Shown here: piece after piece, positions 22,750-34,696 of the stretch
How positions within the stretch are numbered: the first letter of the stretch is position 1
Layout of the letters: each line of letters begins with the position of its first letter
Assembly: GCA_020747015.1 (NCBI GenBank)
Contig: JAGTJM010000029.1
Coordinates: 248,001-312,000, forward strand
Source of the DNA: Pyrenochaeta sp. MPI-SDFR-AT-0127
Lineage: Eukaryota; Ascomycota; Dothideomycetes; Pleosporales; Cucurbitariaceae
Length of the DNA: 64,000 bases
Reading direction: 5' to 3'
Translations under genes and position numbers: made by a program
Notes under the pieces: model-generated
Told to the model about the DNA's origin: nothing
What the model saw: the letters and a program-made list of their open reading frames with translations, nothing else
Databases searched by the model: none

Positions 22750-23569
22750 ATGAAGTTCACCATCGCCGCCTCCGTCGCTGCCCTCGTGGCCACCGTTGCC
22801 GCCGGCCCTGCTGTTGCCGCTCCCGCTGAGTTCTTCAGCCTCAACAAGCGCGCTACTCTTCCCATTCCCTCTTCCAAGGGCTCCGTCACCTTGAAGGCCC
22901 CCCAGACTGTCAGCGGCACCTTCGATGGTGGCCTGAAGACCTATGGCCGTGGCAAGAAGTGCACCGACCAGGCAGAGGGCGGCAGCGCTGACGCTGTCTT
23001 CATCATCAAGAGCGGCGGTACCCTCAAGAACGCCATCATTGGCAAGGACCAGATCGAGGGTGTCCACTGCGAGGGACCCTGCACCATCGAGAACGTCTGG
23101 TGGGTCGACGTTTGCGAGGATGCTCTCTCCATCAAGGGTGACGGCACCGCCACCGTCAAGGGTGGAGGTGCTCAGTCTGCTTCCGACAAGGTCGTCCAGC
23201 ACAACGGAAAGGGCACTGTCACCATTGACGGCTTCAGTAAGTATTTTATCTTCATTTGCTCCGGATAGTCACTAACTCCATCTAGCCGTCGTCGACTTCG
23301 GCAAGCTCTACCGTGCATGCGGTAACTGCAAGAACTCCGTCTCCCGCAGCGTTGTCATCAAGAACGTCAAGGCCTACAACGGCAAGGTCCTCGCTGGCAT
23401 CAACCCCAACTTCGGCGGAACTGCCACCATCACCGGAACCTGCGCCACCAGCGTCAAGACCATCTGCGAGGAGTTCAAGGGCACCAAGCCCGGAAGCGAG
23501 CCCCAGTCCGTCTCCAAGGGCCCATCTGCCAACTGCAAGTACACTGCCTCCGCCATCAAGGCTTGCTAA
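22750..23569 (+). CDS. secreted pectate lyase, PL3 family
   Basis: Cleaves de-esterified pectin by beta-elimination in the plant cell wall. Two exons, 22750-23236 and 23286-23569, with a 49-nt intron (GTAAGT...TCTAG); 256 residues, the normal size for PL3. A signal peptide covers about residues 1-23, followed by a short propeptide ending in a Lys-Arg (Kex2-type) site near residue 34. PL3 hallmarks: FDGGLKTYGRGKKC, IKSGGTLKNAIIGKDQIEGVH, CEGPCTIENVWWVDVCEDA, VVDFGKLYRACGNCK. Cysteines are frequent and spaced as in the family. Codon use is strongly C-ending and biased, unlike the surrounding sequence, which fits a highly expressed secreted enzyme. It sits alone in a gene-poor region, a common setting for virulence-related enzymes. 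Confidence 0.95.
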
Positions 23570-26145
23570 ACGCCAGCCACTCCGATTCGTCGAAGAAATT
23601 CTGCGAACACAACGGTTATGGTGGACAGGATCAACGAGCATTTGGTACCTCATGCTATAATGCAACAATGATGCATGGGAAGCATCGATAACTTGGAAAG
23701 TGGATTCTTGTATATATTTCTTAAACTTTGAAGCACATGCCGTGCATGTAGTAAATTTTATCTTCACGCAAACATCCAGCCATTTTGCACAATACTTGAC
23801 GTGAATTGCATTTTTAGCTATATTCCTGAGCTCATTGACACTGCCTAAATGACCGTGATAATTGGGAATGGACATAATTCTTAGCAGACAATGCTGCGTT
23901 AGATTACCTGTAGGAATGTTTCTCAGAGCATGGACTCACCCTACATGCATGCCCGTCACGACAGGACAATTTTGTTAATGAATGATACAAGGAAATTTTG
24001 AAGGAAAGCTATACGCAATATAGCGTGTGTGTGTGGTATAATTTCTTGTGGCCTATTAAAAGGCATCATAATGCTATTGATAGCCGAGATTGATGTTAAA
24101 ATTGTTCAACCTGAAAGTTGCAGACGAAACAATATATAAATGCGGAATGTAATAACAATGTTTTATTTTTTTTCAATGATTAGTCCGTGCAGGCTGAAAT
24201 AGATGCTGAATTTGAGAAAGCTAGATCCTTGTACTTCCACCACGATATCCATAACGGCGATGCCGTGGAGGACGTGCTAAGATCAACAATCGAAAAGTCG
24301 TCTGAATAGCTGTCTATGTGGCAATATTTTGCGGACAAACTACAATACATTGGCTGTCGGGAAAAGACCAGATGTACGAAATTGACTTTATGCAACTTTG
24401 TATTATTCTGGAAGCATGATTTTGTCTTTATTTACGATCGGCAAATATTTACTAGTTGCTTTCATAAATGTTCGAGCATATTAAAAGCTCATGTTAACCT
24501 CTCTGTGAGGTATTTTCAGGAATTTAGTTATGGGGCAAAGTATATACCACCATCTACTGCAGCAATGATTAGTATTCCGTTGAGGTTTCGTTTGCATAAA
24601 GCCCCATCTCTTCAGCATCGAAGGATGACAGAGACATCAACACTGACCGAGGACCAAATTCTAAACACTGCGTCATCAGGGTCCCCAAAGAAATAGCAGA
24701 AACCGCAACAGCCTATTTTCTCGTCCCGCAACTTCGTTCCAACACCTCGGCCGCAGCATTTTGGCTTCTAGCACTTTCGACTGCATGCTTCACGTCTCTT
24801 TGGATAATTGCGGAGAAGAGAGAGTGAGGAATTGTCATCGACAGTATCTTCAGAAAATACTTGGGTAATCTTGAGATGGGCCTGGAACCACTCCAAAATA
24901 ATCTGAGTATCGACATCGCTTCGTACAGTTGCAGGCCAATTCGCATATATATTTGGTCCTTTCCTGCTAGCTCAAATCCGAGCATGGCATGCAATGACAG
25001 GTGATTAGCAGGGTTGATGACGAGAGCCAATTTTGACGGGTCATCAGATTTTCATTCTTGGCTTGTTCAGAAGATAAGTTGGTCTGATCTTTGAGCCTCC
25101 GAAGTCCCAAATGCGGGCTACTGTGCTTCAGAGGGTTTTGCGCACGGAAGAGAAATACAACCCCGAGTTAGATGACTCTGTTATCGAAACTACTGAGCGC
25201 CTCAGCGAAGCCGATAAAATATGACGCAATATTATTATACTGAGGATCGAACTCGATGAAAAGATCGAGTTATATCCCGCATATATCAACATGAATATCG
25301 TCCTTCTTTCGTTTTATTGAATGATTGAAAGTATATCTGAATTTGTTCATAGAAAATGGGGATGAAGTTGATGACTTACCTTTGTATGACGATTCTTCCA
25401 AGCAGCCGAAATTATCCAGATTGATGAGCAACTCTCCGACCTTGTCGTATGAAGGGATCCAATTAGAAAATTGTCCAACTTTTTCTAAGTGCTCGAACAC
25501 TCCATGGGACTCCAGTGATTGAACGTAAAACAATCAGATTGATGTCTTGGCGCGCGTTTATGCCAAATTTGGTCGTCTCCCTATATACAGTCTGAATCGA
25601 TTGTGTTTAGTCTGGTTCTTCAATTGGATCGTTGGCATCTTTCTTGCTTCTTATGGCTAGTGTTACGTTTGTAAAGGTGTAGTCTTTGGGCTGTGTTGCT
25701 TACCGACCTGGTGTACTGAGAATCAGTGCTTTAGGGCATCCGCAAGTTTGTTTCCAACCTTGGATACTCTATGAGCGAAAAGCGGTGCACGTTGGTAAAG
25801 GATGTCTAAAAGTGGTCTCATTCCATTCCAGACACGCTCTCGTTCTACAACCGTACACTTCGAATCTTGTTGCAGGTGGTGCTACCATTTTCCGCATAAG
25901 AAAGCGACCGAATCTAACCAACTAGATTCAATGTGTATGACTCAGTCGTCGCAAGTAATGCTGACATTTGAGACGAACGTGATATTTTGTCGATTCCAGG
26001 GGTGGGAGAACCATGTACGAGAGAAGAACAAGTTCAAATCATTCCAGTATTAGGACTATTTAAATAGCGGCGAGCGAATATCACAGAAAGGCTGTTTCTC
26101 GTGAATAAAGATGCCTTCTTTGCGATATCGAAAGGTATCAGAGCT
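23570..26145. other. 2.6-kb AT-rich region, no intact gene
   Basis: AT-rich stretches (about 23700-24600) with many in-frame stops. A minus-strand frame of 105 codons (25030-24713) and one of 87 codons (25533-25270) may be decayed parts of the HET-type gene next to them, but no motif confirms that. Confidence 0.45.
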
Positions 26146-26515
26146 TTAGCTTCTTTCAGCACACCCAAAAGTTTGGTAATCACCATTTGCTGCGGTTGTG
26201 TCATAACTTGTCAGGGCTCCCAGCCATACCAAGACCTGAGCAGCACGGCTGTAAGTCTGATCTCTGAACTGAATCTGACTGCTTCGCTCCTGGAGGCCGC
26301 TCTGATTGATACAAATTTGGTCCGCCCAAAACAGTCCATGGTAGAACCTTTCGCGAAAGCTCATCGGCGAGTCATATAGGTTGTCTCCAATGGTAGGTCT
26401 TTTGCCATGGTAGAAGCACTGTTTTGTCTTCCGTATAGAATTGTTGTGTGGCTCAGTTGTCGGGGATATGGTTGGATTTTCCCCATATGTACGGAAGACC
26501 TAATACTACAATTTG
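26146..26515 (-). pseudogene. broken HET (heterokaryon incompatibility) domain gene
   Basis: On the minus strand, FWADQICINQ (about 26334-26305) and QTYSRAAQVLVWLG (about 26259-26218) are diagnostic HET-domain blocks: family consensus W-x-D-x-x-C-I-N-Q, then Y-x-x-A-x-x-V-x-x-W-L-G. The expected N-terminal strand (PYIWGKSN, about 26510-26480) lies in another frame and runs into TGA and TAG codons. The frame with the core ends at 26146 with no long C-terminal region. HET proteins trigger cell death after fusion of incompatible hyphae; this copy appears non-functional. Confidence 0.72.
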
Positions 26516-29500
26516 GCCGTTTGATTCGTAAAAACAGCTGCTATGTTACATTTCAAATCTTCTGAATGTGAGCCATTTGCATTTGCAGCTTTGATACGAA
26601 GTGTGCGCATACAGCCAGGACAATTCACAAGATAGTCCGCATAGCATCCGTAAGGGTCAGCTGGCACATTAATGGTATTAGAATTCATCTTCTTTGAAGA
26701 CGTGTCTGATGTTTCATGGATATTCTGTGATCAGGGTGAGTGATCACCGTACACTCGGAAGTAGTTGAAACCACAACAAGCCAGTCTTTTCATGCCCGAG
26801 ATATGTAAGAGTATGGATAATTGGGCGGGCGGGAAAATATATCATTCAGAGGGTTCATTGCTCAATTGAGAACATTTCCTAGTCGATTGGGGTAATGTAG
26901 ACCTCAGCCAAAGGAGATAGAGCTTGGCTGGTGAGGGTACTGGTGAAGCTGAAAGAGAATCCTAACTCCTGTGTGCTTCCCTGTTAAAACAATGATACGT
27001 AATCATTTTCGGCTTTAAAGAGACTAGAACTGTAGGAGAATCTGGTTTCGGTTCTCTTCTCAATCAAAATCACAATGCGAATTGGGGATTGGACGCAAAG
27101 CCTCGGTGTAGACCAGCTTGGGCCAATTTCTGCTTTATGTCATCAAACGTGTGCACGGACCACAATCACGGAACAATTTCGCTCCGTAAACATCAACGTC
27201 TTTCGTCTTTCGTCTTTTGCCTTGGCTCACTTTTTGACAATTACACGTTTGGTAGATATGCGTGCGTTGCTGGAACGTGCCTTGTTGGAGCAAATAACCG
27301 CCGAAATCTTGCCGTCCTACAATTGGTCGCTTTGCTATTTAGCCTGTTCAGCATGGGCGGCAGCTAGTGCGCCAGTTGTGCATCGAAGAGTGTTAGTGCC
27401 TCGCGTTTCAGGTTTGAGATTTAAGGTTTGGCAGTGCTGTATATGAGTACAATGGTAGGAACAGATATCGCTTTCATTAGAGCGCAATTTCTAGCCGTCA
27501 ACCTGCAAACTGGCCAACTTTTGCTTACCACTCTCTATTCATGGAAGGCGATATCAGGTTGTCGACATCAATGCTAGTCGCCAAACACTTTTCAACTAAT
27601 CATTGTACTACTACATACATCAAGCAGATACAGGCAAATATTCACGACCGCGATCAAGCCAACATCTAATTAGGATCAGGACAAGGAGCGGCTGGAACCC
27701 AATATTCAAAGTTCGATTGGCGAAGAGTGTCCATGGCCTTCGGAACTTTTTCTGCTCCCCCAAGCAACCGATCGATACCAAGCCTGTAGAATGCCTTCCT
27801 CGAGTATTTCATTTCCACAAACTTGACAGCATGGCGCCTCCGAAGACACGCCTCTGTATTTCTACAGTCAGAACACGGTTCTTTGACAACTTTTCGACAT
27901 TTCAAGAGCGTGGAATTCACATTGGACAGAACAAATCAATCACAGGAAGATACATAACACTAAGATAGGCAAGGCAAGGTGATCACGGTTTTGATGCACC
28001 TTTATCAATTAGTAGTGCTGTCAATGCAGCCTACTGCTAAGGCTCACAGCCTGCCTCGCGCGCACGGTCACATATAGCCCCAATATCCACTGTGTCATAT
28101 TGATGAGCGGCGATCATACTTGGGCCACTTACCTCCACCCGATTATTATCAGCGATGTTGTAAATATGGACTTGGGTCCATGTCAACGGGGGTGTGCCAT
28201 GGAATCCTTCGCTACCAAAGGCTGGTCCGCATGGCTGTCTCGGTCGTCCCGAGAGCCAACCGTTTCCGAGAAGTCCTTCTTTCGTCGATTATTCCACGCC
28301 TGCAAATTCGATCTCGAGCTTAGCTAGTCCATTTCCACGAACCTTTGGTTGTTCCGAGGTGCCTTCACAGCTGGAAGCGCTAGAGGAGTAGCTGGGCACT
28401 CCCTTGCCTCTTGAACATCTGCTCCTCCAGAACCAGGCAACGCCGGAAACGATGATTCAGGCTATATGAGAAGCGATTAAGTTCCTCACCCTGGTCATAC
28501 TATGTTGCACTGACAGTGATTGGGCGAACGTGGTCTTTCGGTCAGCGATCAGTGGCCGCGAACAGGCCCGTCGCAAGCGCTGAGATCCCCGATTGTGGAG
28601 GTGAGGATGGCACGAGCGACAGTTATCTGGTCAGCTACTTTGATGATCAGGCTTTTTTCTCCGCCCCTATTTTCCGACCTGCCATTTTCGCTTCGTAAAT
28701 GCTTGCTTCGACTCAAATCGCTGACGCGCAACTGAGAGCTTGATCGGCATGGCGACACAGACGTAGCACAAGGTGTGTTCAGTCAAAAGCTTTGTTGGGT
28801 TCGAGGTTTTGCGCCTGCTTGCGACGTTGCATCCGTACTGGACAAGGACTCCACAAACTCCAGACTAGCGCCACCTAGCAATGCAATGCTCGACTTCCAC
28901 ATCATTCGTATCACGACGAGCTTGTGCAACGATAAGTCATGCTTTGCCACATTAAGAGGCAAATCATGCTTGCAGTCTACGACTAGACTGAGTGGGGAGT
29001 TGCATCGCTTCCCCGCAAGCTTCCTTGTCCTGGAAGCACACAAGCGTTTACGATCTGTGGGTATTGCACATGCTACAGCCTCACACCCTTGTAGGCACAA
29101 AGTGATAATGCAATAACGTATAACTCTTGATGCCCTAATTATCACTGCTATATCCGGCCACAGACTTGGCCAACCTAGGCCAGATAGTATTTGTGTCCGA
29201 CCTCCATGAGAATCTCTCTACTCGCATCAGATTGGCGAGCGAAAGCTTTACCATCCATCACTCAGAAACATCGGAAAGGGGCACGCTGTGACAAGGCTAT
29301 TCTTGGCTTGATGCCTGTTTAAGCAAAAAACATATATCAGCTCCGCATATAGCCGATGTACCTCGCCCCACGCATGACCATAAACACGCATTATGCGAAC
29401 CTGCTATTGGTTACACATCCACTTTTGACTTTTTTTTTTGTCCACTGAGCGATTTTCATTGGTCCACCAAATGCAGGTGCGGTGTTCAGTACCTATCGTT

Positions 29501-31015
29501 GACGAAAGCCAGCTTCTCTACACAACCAACCCCCTTGCGATAATCGCTCATGGGAGATTAAAATCATCTCACAGAGTTCGGAACCAGTCGAAACAGACGC
29601 GGAGAACCGTTTACCGGGCTCGTGGAGTATCGCTTTCGCCAGTGCGCAGGCCATGACGACTGCACCGGTCAGCACGGCACCCATGTCGGAGGATTACTCG
29701 CACCAACATACACTAAATCGCGCCGCTCCTTGAAAAATGATCCGCACTTGCAGGCACCTAGGAATTGTCACAGTGCAGCATCTCACAGCGATGTGAGGTA
29801 CTGGCTCCGCTTTTTACGTTGTCGTGACATGAACGTTAGCTGCTGCGCTAAGGCACGAGATCAAAGTAGAAATTCGAGGAGAACAAATCACGATGTAGCA
29901 TCTTGGTAACGGTCAGATGAGCCTGCAAGACTAACGTTGACGACATATCACTCAGTCTTAGTGCAGTAAGTGGGTACTCGGTGGGCGTTTCTCTGCAGCA
30001 GAGACCAAAAGACCAAGTCTGTGCCGGTCACGCTGGCTCGATGCAGATGTAGAAGTATTCTTTGATCATCTGACATTGAAGGTCTGGATCTCTTGACAAT
30101 ACTCTGCGGTGAAGAGTGCCTGGCTTACATCCAGGCTCTATTGCCTCTCAGCTTCCATGGTGACCAATAAATCTACAAGGACCTAATAATCAGTCTTCAA
30201 TTTCGCCACATACGTTGTACCTTTAGCTCCGTACAGGCGTGTTTCGACTTGACTATTTTGAAGTCTGCGAGCCGACTTCCCGCAGTACACAATTGCTGCA
30301 AATTGCAGGTGCAAGATCTACGCTGTTGCTTCATCTGCAGCGAAATTATAGCAACCGCCACCCCAAGGGCAAAGAACGTGGGGAACAAGGACTTCCTGTT
30401 CGAGTTTGCCACTGCCACATGGCTGACGAGGATACCGCTGCAACGAGGGGCGAAAATTTGACGGTTTCCAATACCCAGTGCAGCGGTCTGTTAATCCAAG
30501 ACGCTTTTGTCCCGTTGTCTCAATTGGTTGGTGCGATCTTCGAGCGTCGAACCGTTTCTGTGCGGTGCAATCTACGTCAACATGATGATCGCTGCCCGGT
30601 CGATGGAGCGACTAGCAAAGTCATACTTGTTGAGACGTACACCAGCAAGGGCATCCCGAATTCGGCAAATAGGAAAGCTAGTTCGAATGGTGTGTATGCG
30701 CCCAAGGTAGCGGTAATATGGAAAGCTTCGTCCCTGCACCAAAGAGCACACATGCCGCTATGATCGAGAAACGAAACCATTCGGTGTTTGTCTGGTACAC
30801 ATGGTGTATGCAACGGCACGTTTTTGACATGCGCACGGTCACCCACACTCGAACGCGCTTGTTTCGTGCGGGATGTGCCTTTGTTGGATATTAAGACTGG
30901 GATGAGGCTGGTAGAGTTGTTGGCACACCGATGAACCTGAGGGCGGGCGATCGCAAAACAGGGAGGGGTCATGGATCGCGCTATCACACATATCGGTTGC
31001 AACTACCTGAAGGGA
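26516..31015. other. 4.5-kb region without recognisable genes
   Basis: Short interrupted frames on both strands. A 141-codon minus frame (31002-30577) and a 123-codon plus frame (27075-27446) carry no family pattern I know. No transposase, reverse transcriptase or long terminal repeat was recognised. It looks like old, decayed sequence. Confidence 0.45.
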
Positions 31016-31615
31016 TCAGAACAAGTCGGACGCAAGCCAGATGATCTCGCGTTGACCGAGAAGAAAAGCTTGAGCGGCATCTGCCCATTTGTGGGTAGCC
31101 AGCCTTACCGGCTTTGAGCCATCAAGGAACCTCTCCGACCCCAATCGCACCGAAAGCACCGATTCACTCTGAATCGATACGTATCTGCATGTGCGATGCT
31201 GTCGCTTGCGCAACCCGCCGTAACCTTCCGAGCTGCAGAGGTTGAGGCAGGCGAGGTGTGTGCGGAAGCAATCTATCTTGGACCCGGGTATTATAAACAA
31301 GATTTGCCCGCCGCGGCAAGTTGGCCAGCGCGCGCGCGTTTTAATATCGAAAGTATGATCTTGAAGTTTGGTAAAAGCAGATGTATCTTGAAGAAATGTG
31401 ATGGATTTACAGTTTAGGAGCGTCATGGCGAGACGTAATTGGTCTAGTTGGCGGGATCGAAATGAAGTCTGATCTAGGACCAGTGTGACGACTTCAAGAT
31501 TGACCAGATGCACTAGATGTGAAAGGCTCAATGTCAATGCGCCTACGATGAAAGAACATCCGAAGTTCCGTGCAAGGCTCGTCCCGGAACCGTGACCAGA
31601 GTCAATGCCAGTTTT
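31016..31615 (-). other. long anonymous open frame (199 codons, no ATG near its start)
   Basis: The minus frame is open from just after TAA (31618-31616) down to TGA (31018-31016), 199 sense codons. The composition is protein-like, with a leucine-rich stretch LSHLVHLVNLEVVTLVLD and RQLDQLRLAMTLLNCKSI. The first in-frame ATG is well inside the frame, so it would need an upstream exon or be a relic. It could be part of a repeat-bearing or F-box-type protein. No domain is assigned. Confidence 0.35.
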
Positions 31616-31985
31616 TTACCAGCACCACGAGAATCTTGGCATATTCTTTTCTCGATGTTGTCAGAGTCCCCGAAATGCAAGAAAAGAAAAAAGTACCATT
31701 GATCATGGCCCCTCTAATTACTGAACAAACCTCAGGAATCGCAATAATAGAAGACAAGTAATGCGCATTATCTAACACGAAACCCTATCACCCCATGCCA
31801 GAAATCGCGAGAAGCCCTGATCCTAGGAAAACGTTATCAACCTCACGATGCCGAAGTAAGCTGAACGTAAGTTTCCAACCTCTCGTATTTTTGCAATGTG
31901 AACTTTGATAGTGTGAATAAGTTTATGACGCGCGAAGCATATGCGCATGACTCTTATGACGATACAAAGTGTATGATCGTCCAAA

Positions 31986-32011
31986 GGGAAGGGGGTTGGG
32001 GGGCTGGGGGG
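31986..32011 (+). other. putative G-quadruplex
   Basis: Four G runs (31986-31988, 31991-31995, 31998-32003, 32006-32011) are separated by two-base loops AA, TT and CT. This is a canonical, short-loop G4 pattern on the plus strand. Confidence 0.85.
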
Positions 32012-32057
32012 CGGTGTCGAGCAAAACTGAGGCTCCTCACCACCAAGTCCCCATTCC

Positions 32058-32071
32058 GGGGGGGGGGGGGG
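32058..32071 (+). repeat. 14-G homopolymer
   Basis: Uninterrupted run of fourteen G. Together with the upstream G4 it makes a strongly G-skewed 90-base block. Confidence 0.85.
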
Positions 32072-32899
32072 TTAGCGCGAACATGTCCCCAAATGCCTAC
32101 TTGCGCGGTGTGATATCTCCGAACACCGGGTACAAAAGCCTTCGCACACGTACCGGCAGTGCAAGTCTCACGAGGCCGTAACGTTGGGTTTCAGACGCAG
32201 TCCGGAGGTGTTTGCATGAAATGTGAGACGTCTTCCGTTCAGCCCTATGTCCTTCCCACCCGTCGTTGGGGAGGTGGGATGAGACGCGGCGCCACACCCC
32301 GCTGCGCAAACATCGATCGCATAAAAGAGAGAAAATCACATATTAATTTCCCCCTTGCAGAAAATTGCTTGCATCATCATCATCGCCGTCGTCATAATGT
32401 GAGAAGATATGATTTTCTTTGACTTCTTCGAGAATGCGAGGCGGGGGGGATCTGCATTTGGATTGCATTGCGCGTCTTTTTGCTGTGTTTGACTTGGACG
32501 ATTTGAAAAAGTGATGATAATACTTCCAGACAAGCTAAGTTTTTCACCCCGGTATATGCCAGACAAATAAGATATGATCGCCGTTTGATATATGCGATGC
32601 GCGTGTATTACAATTTGTGTAGATCTAAAGAAGCTGCGGGAGAAGAAAGATTGGGATCGAACGGCTATCGCCGGATATGCCAAGACATTGAAGTGTAAGA
32701 AAAGTTGCAAGGAGTGCTTTTGCACAGAAGTAGCTTTGGAAGGATTTCGAGCAATAGTGATCTTGAAAAGAAGAGAGAAAATGCATAATGTAGCAGAAGA
32801 AAAAATTAGATGATGCCGCCCAGAATGTGTGCTGGTGATGGTACAAAGGAACGAAATAGAAGAGAAACACACAAATGAAAGGAACTCGCAACGCTTTCC

Positions 32900-33265
32900 C
32901 TAATGCATCAGACGGGTATCTAGCGATCTTCCTCTTGATTCTCCCAGTTGACGCGCAATCGCCAAGTCGATTTTCTCCAGTATTGTGACCCCTAGTGTGT
33001 TGTATACGCCGGAATGGATGCCGTCTCTTTCAATGCCATCTGCCATCTCAAATCCGAAGATCCCCGAAACACTAATCCAGTCCTTACCCAACGCCATCCG
33101 CAATGCTTTGTAAACCGCCCCGAAAGGCTCTTTCTGGCCCCCAATGATGTGTGATGTTGATCCAAGTATGCAGTTGTTTGTAGCGAGTGGTTGGGTATTG
33201 AGAAGAAAGGTATCCTCGTATCCCCATATCCAAATCGTTGTACGTCGTGATATTGAAAGTGGTGA
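32900..33265 (-). other. open frame of 121 codons, possible exon
   Basis: On the minus strand the frame is open from 33265 to TAG at 32902-32900. It reads IWGYEDTFLLNTQP, then SHIIGGQKEPFGAVYKALRM, then GVYNTLGVTILEKIDLAIARQ, which looks helical and protein-like. The only ATGs are internal (33103 and later). A second minus frame (33357-32992), starting with ATG and of similar length, overlaps it, so at most one is real. No family was recognised. It could be the last exon of an unlisted gene or a relic. Confidence 0.3.
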
Positions 33266-33405
33266 TTAAAAATGCTTGTATGCCCAAAGAAGTTTATCGC
33301 AAGAATTATGCTCGGAAAGAACTCAGTTTCGCACAGGGCGGACATTGTGACCAGCACAAACCCCGCAGCCTCCCGTCTCAGATTATCTCTCCTCTCCTAC
33401 GCGCG

Positions 33406-33423
33406 CACACACACACACACACA
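33406..33423. repeat. (CA)9 microsatellite
   Basis: Nine CA units within a pyrimidine-rich stretch, downstream of the first Myb gene's stop. Confidence 0.85.
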
Positions 33424-33517
33424 CTCACACCAGCCGTTCGCTCATGGATTCGTGCGCTCACCACGCACGGAGGCTTTCAAACTGGCCTGCCAGAACCTCG
33501 CATGAAGAGTCGGCCAG

Positions 33518-34696
33518 TCATTGGTAATTTGCACCGGGATCGTGCGGTCCACTGGCAAGTTGCGATGACGAGGCATATGCGCTCTGGTGTTGGGCCTGTT
33601 CTTGTGCTTCCTCCTCGGCGGCCAATTCCAGAGCATCGATTTCGGCGGCTTTGTCTCTGCAGGCGGCGGGTGAGAAGCCGCTGCCAACCTTGGAAGATAT
33701 GATGCGCCAACGGTCGTTTTCGTACTCCTGCATGGCGTTGCGAAGCTTGACTACCTGCGAAACCGGTTGTGGTTAGCGTGTCATGTTCGAGGATGCCGTG
33801 GCTGGCGATGCACAACGTCGCGCGTTTCAGAACCAGGGTCAGGGCTAGCAACTTACCATCTCATCCGTCCAGACGGTAGTCTTTGCTTTGAGCTTCGTGC
33901 AATACCGCACCTGCAGCGTGCCCGAGCTACGGCCGGGAAAGAAGTCGGCGATTTGCTTCCAGGTCAGGTTCTTCTTTTCCTTGAGGTCGACAAGAAGCTG
34001 GTCGTCTTCGGGTGTGAATTTGAGCTTTGGGCCGCGCGGGCGCTGCGCCGGTGGGGGCATACCCTCTTGACCGACGACGCTGGGAGGGCCATGCTGGGCG
34101 GGAGAAGGCGGAGCGCCCTCCATTTGAATGCGCTTACTGCGGTGTTGGTTGGGGAGATGATGGTGGTGGGTGGGAGGCAGAGTAGATTGAGGGGCTGCCT
34201 GAGGAGGATACTGAAGGGAGTAACCCTGAGTCGCGTGCTGTAAGGAGACGCTTCCTGATGCCTGAGCATACGGGTTGAGCTGCTGCTCTAGAGTCGGAGG
34301 AAGGTCGTGTTGTTGGAGGTCGTCGTGGTGACTGCGCTTGCGACCGACGGGCTGCTGAGGAGGAGGGGGAGGATAGCCCACGTCGTAGGCAGAGGGAGAT
34401 TGTTGTGACATGGAGTGATGGCGCAACAGATGGGGTTGATATGGTGCCGAAGGGGTCTCGATGTCTGTGTATGTAGTGTGGTGGCCAGCGGGTGCATGGT
34501 GGAGTGTCTGAGACGAGTGTGGCTGCAGGTAGGTGTGGTGGTAACCCGGAGGCAACCCGGTATGGGGATGGAGTACATTTTGATGTTCGACGTTTGAGGT
34601 CGGAATGTGATGTTCTTCCCCGGCATCGCCTGGTACGCTGTAGTCGAGGAAAGGGCCTCGATAGGGACTCGCCAGTGTTGCGAATACGCATGGAGA
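33518..34696 (-). CDS. Myb/SANT DNA-binding protein (first exon unresolved)
   Basis: Nuclear DNA-binding protein with two Myb-like repeats near the C-terminus. The last exon is 33754-33518. The preceding exon ends at 33857 before a 102-nt intron (GTAAGT...TCGCAG), joining WTDEM to VVKLRNAMQEYEND in phase. The core reads GPKLKFTPEDDQLLVDLKE, LTWKQIADFFPGRSSGTLQ, VRYCTKLKAKTTVWTDEM, then WRIISSKVG and FSPAACRDKAAE, a block strongly conserved in filamentous ascomycetes. The N-terminal part is Gln/His/Pro-rich, typical of an activation or low-complexity region. The frame is open back to a stop at 34699-34697 without an early ATG, so a further 5' exon is likely; an internal Met (MSQQSPSAYD) is the fallback start. 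Confidence 0.83.

Larger units (their letters stand above)
31616..32899. other. intergenic with G-rich elements
   Basis: Contains a four-run G-quadruplex motif (31986-32011) and a 14-G run (32058-32071). An AT-rich stretch follows (32340-32880). No gene was supported. Confidence 0.5.

Noticed and set aside
29622..29700. Plus-strand sequence DDCTGQHGTHVGGLLA, similar to the His motif of subtilisin (S8) peptidases.
   Set aside because: Only about 14 residues fit, with one extra residue inside the motif and no Asp- or Ser-motif region nearby in any frame. An overlapping minus frame is equally open. Probably chance or too decayed to call.
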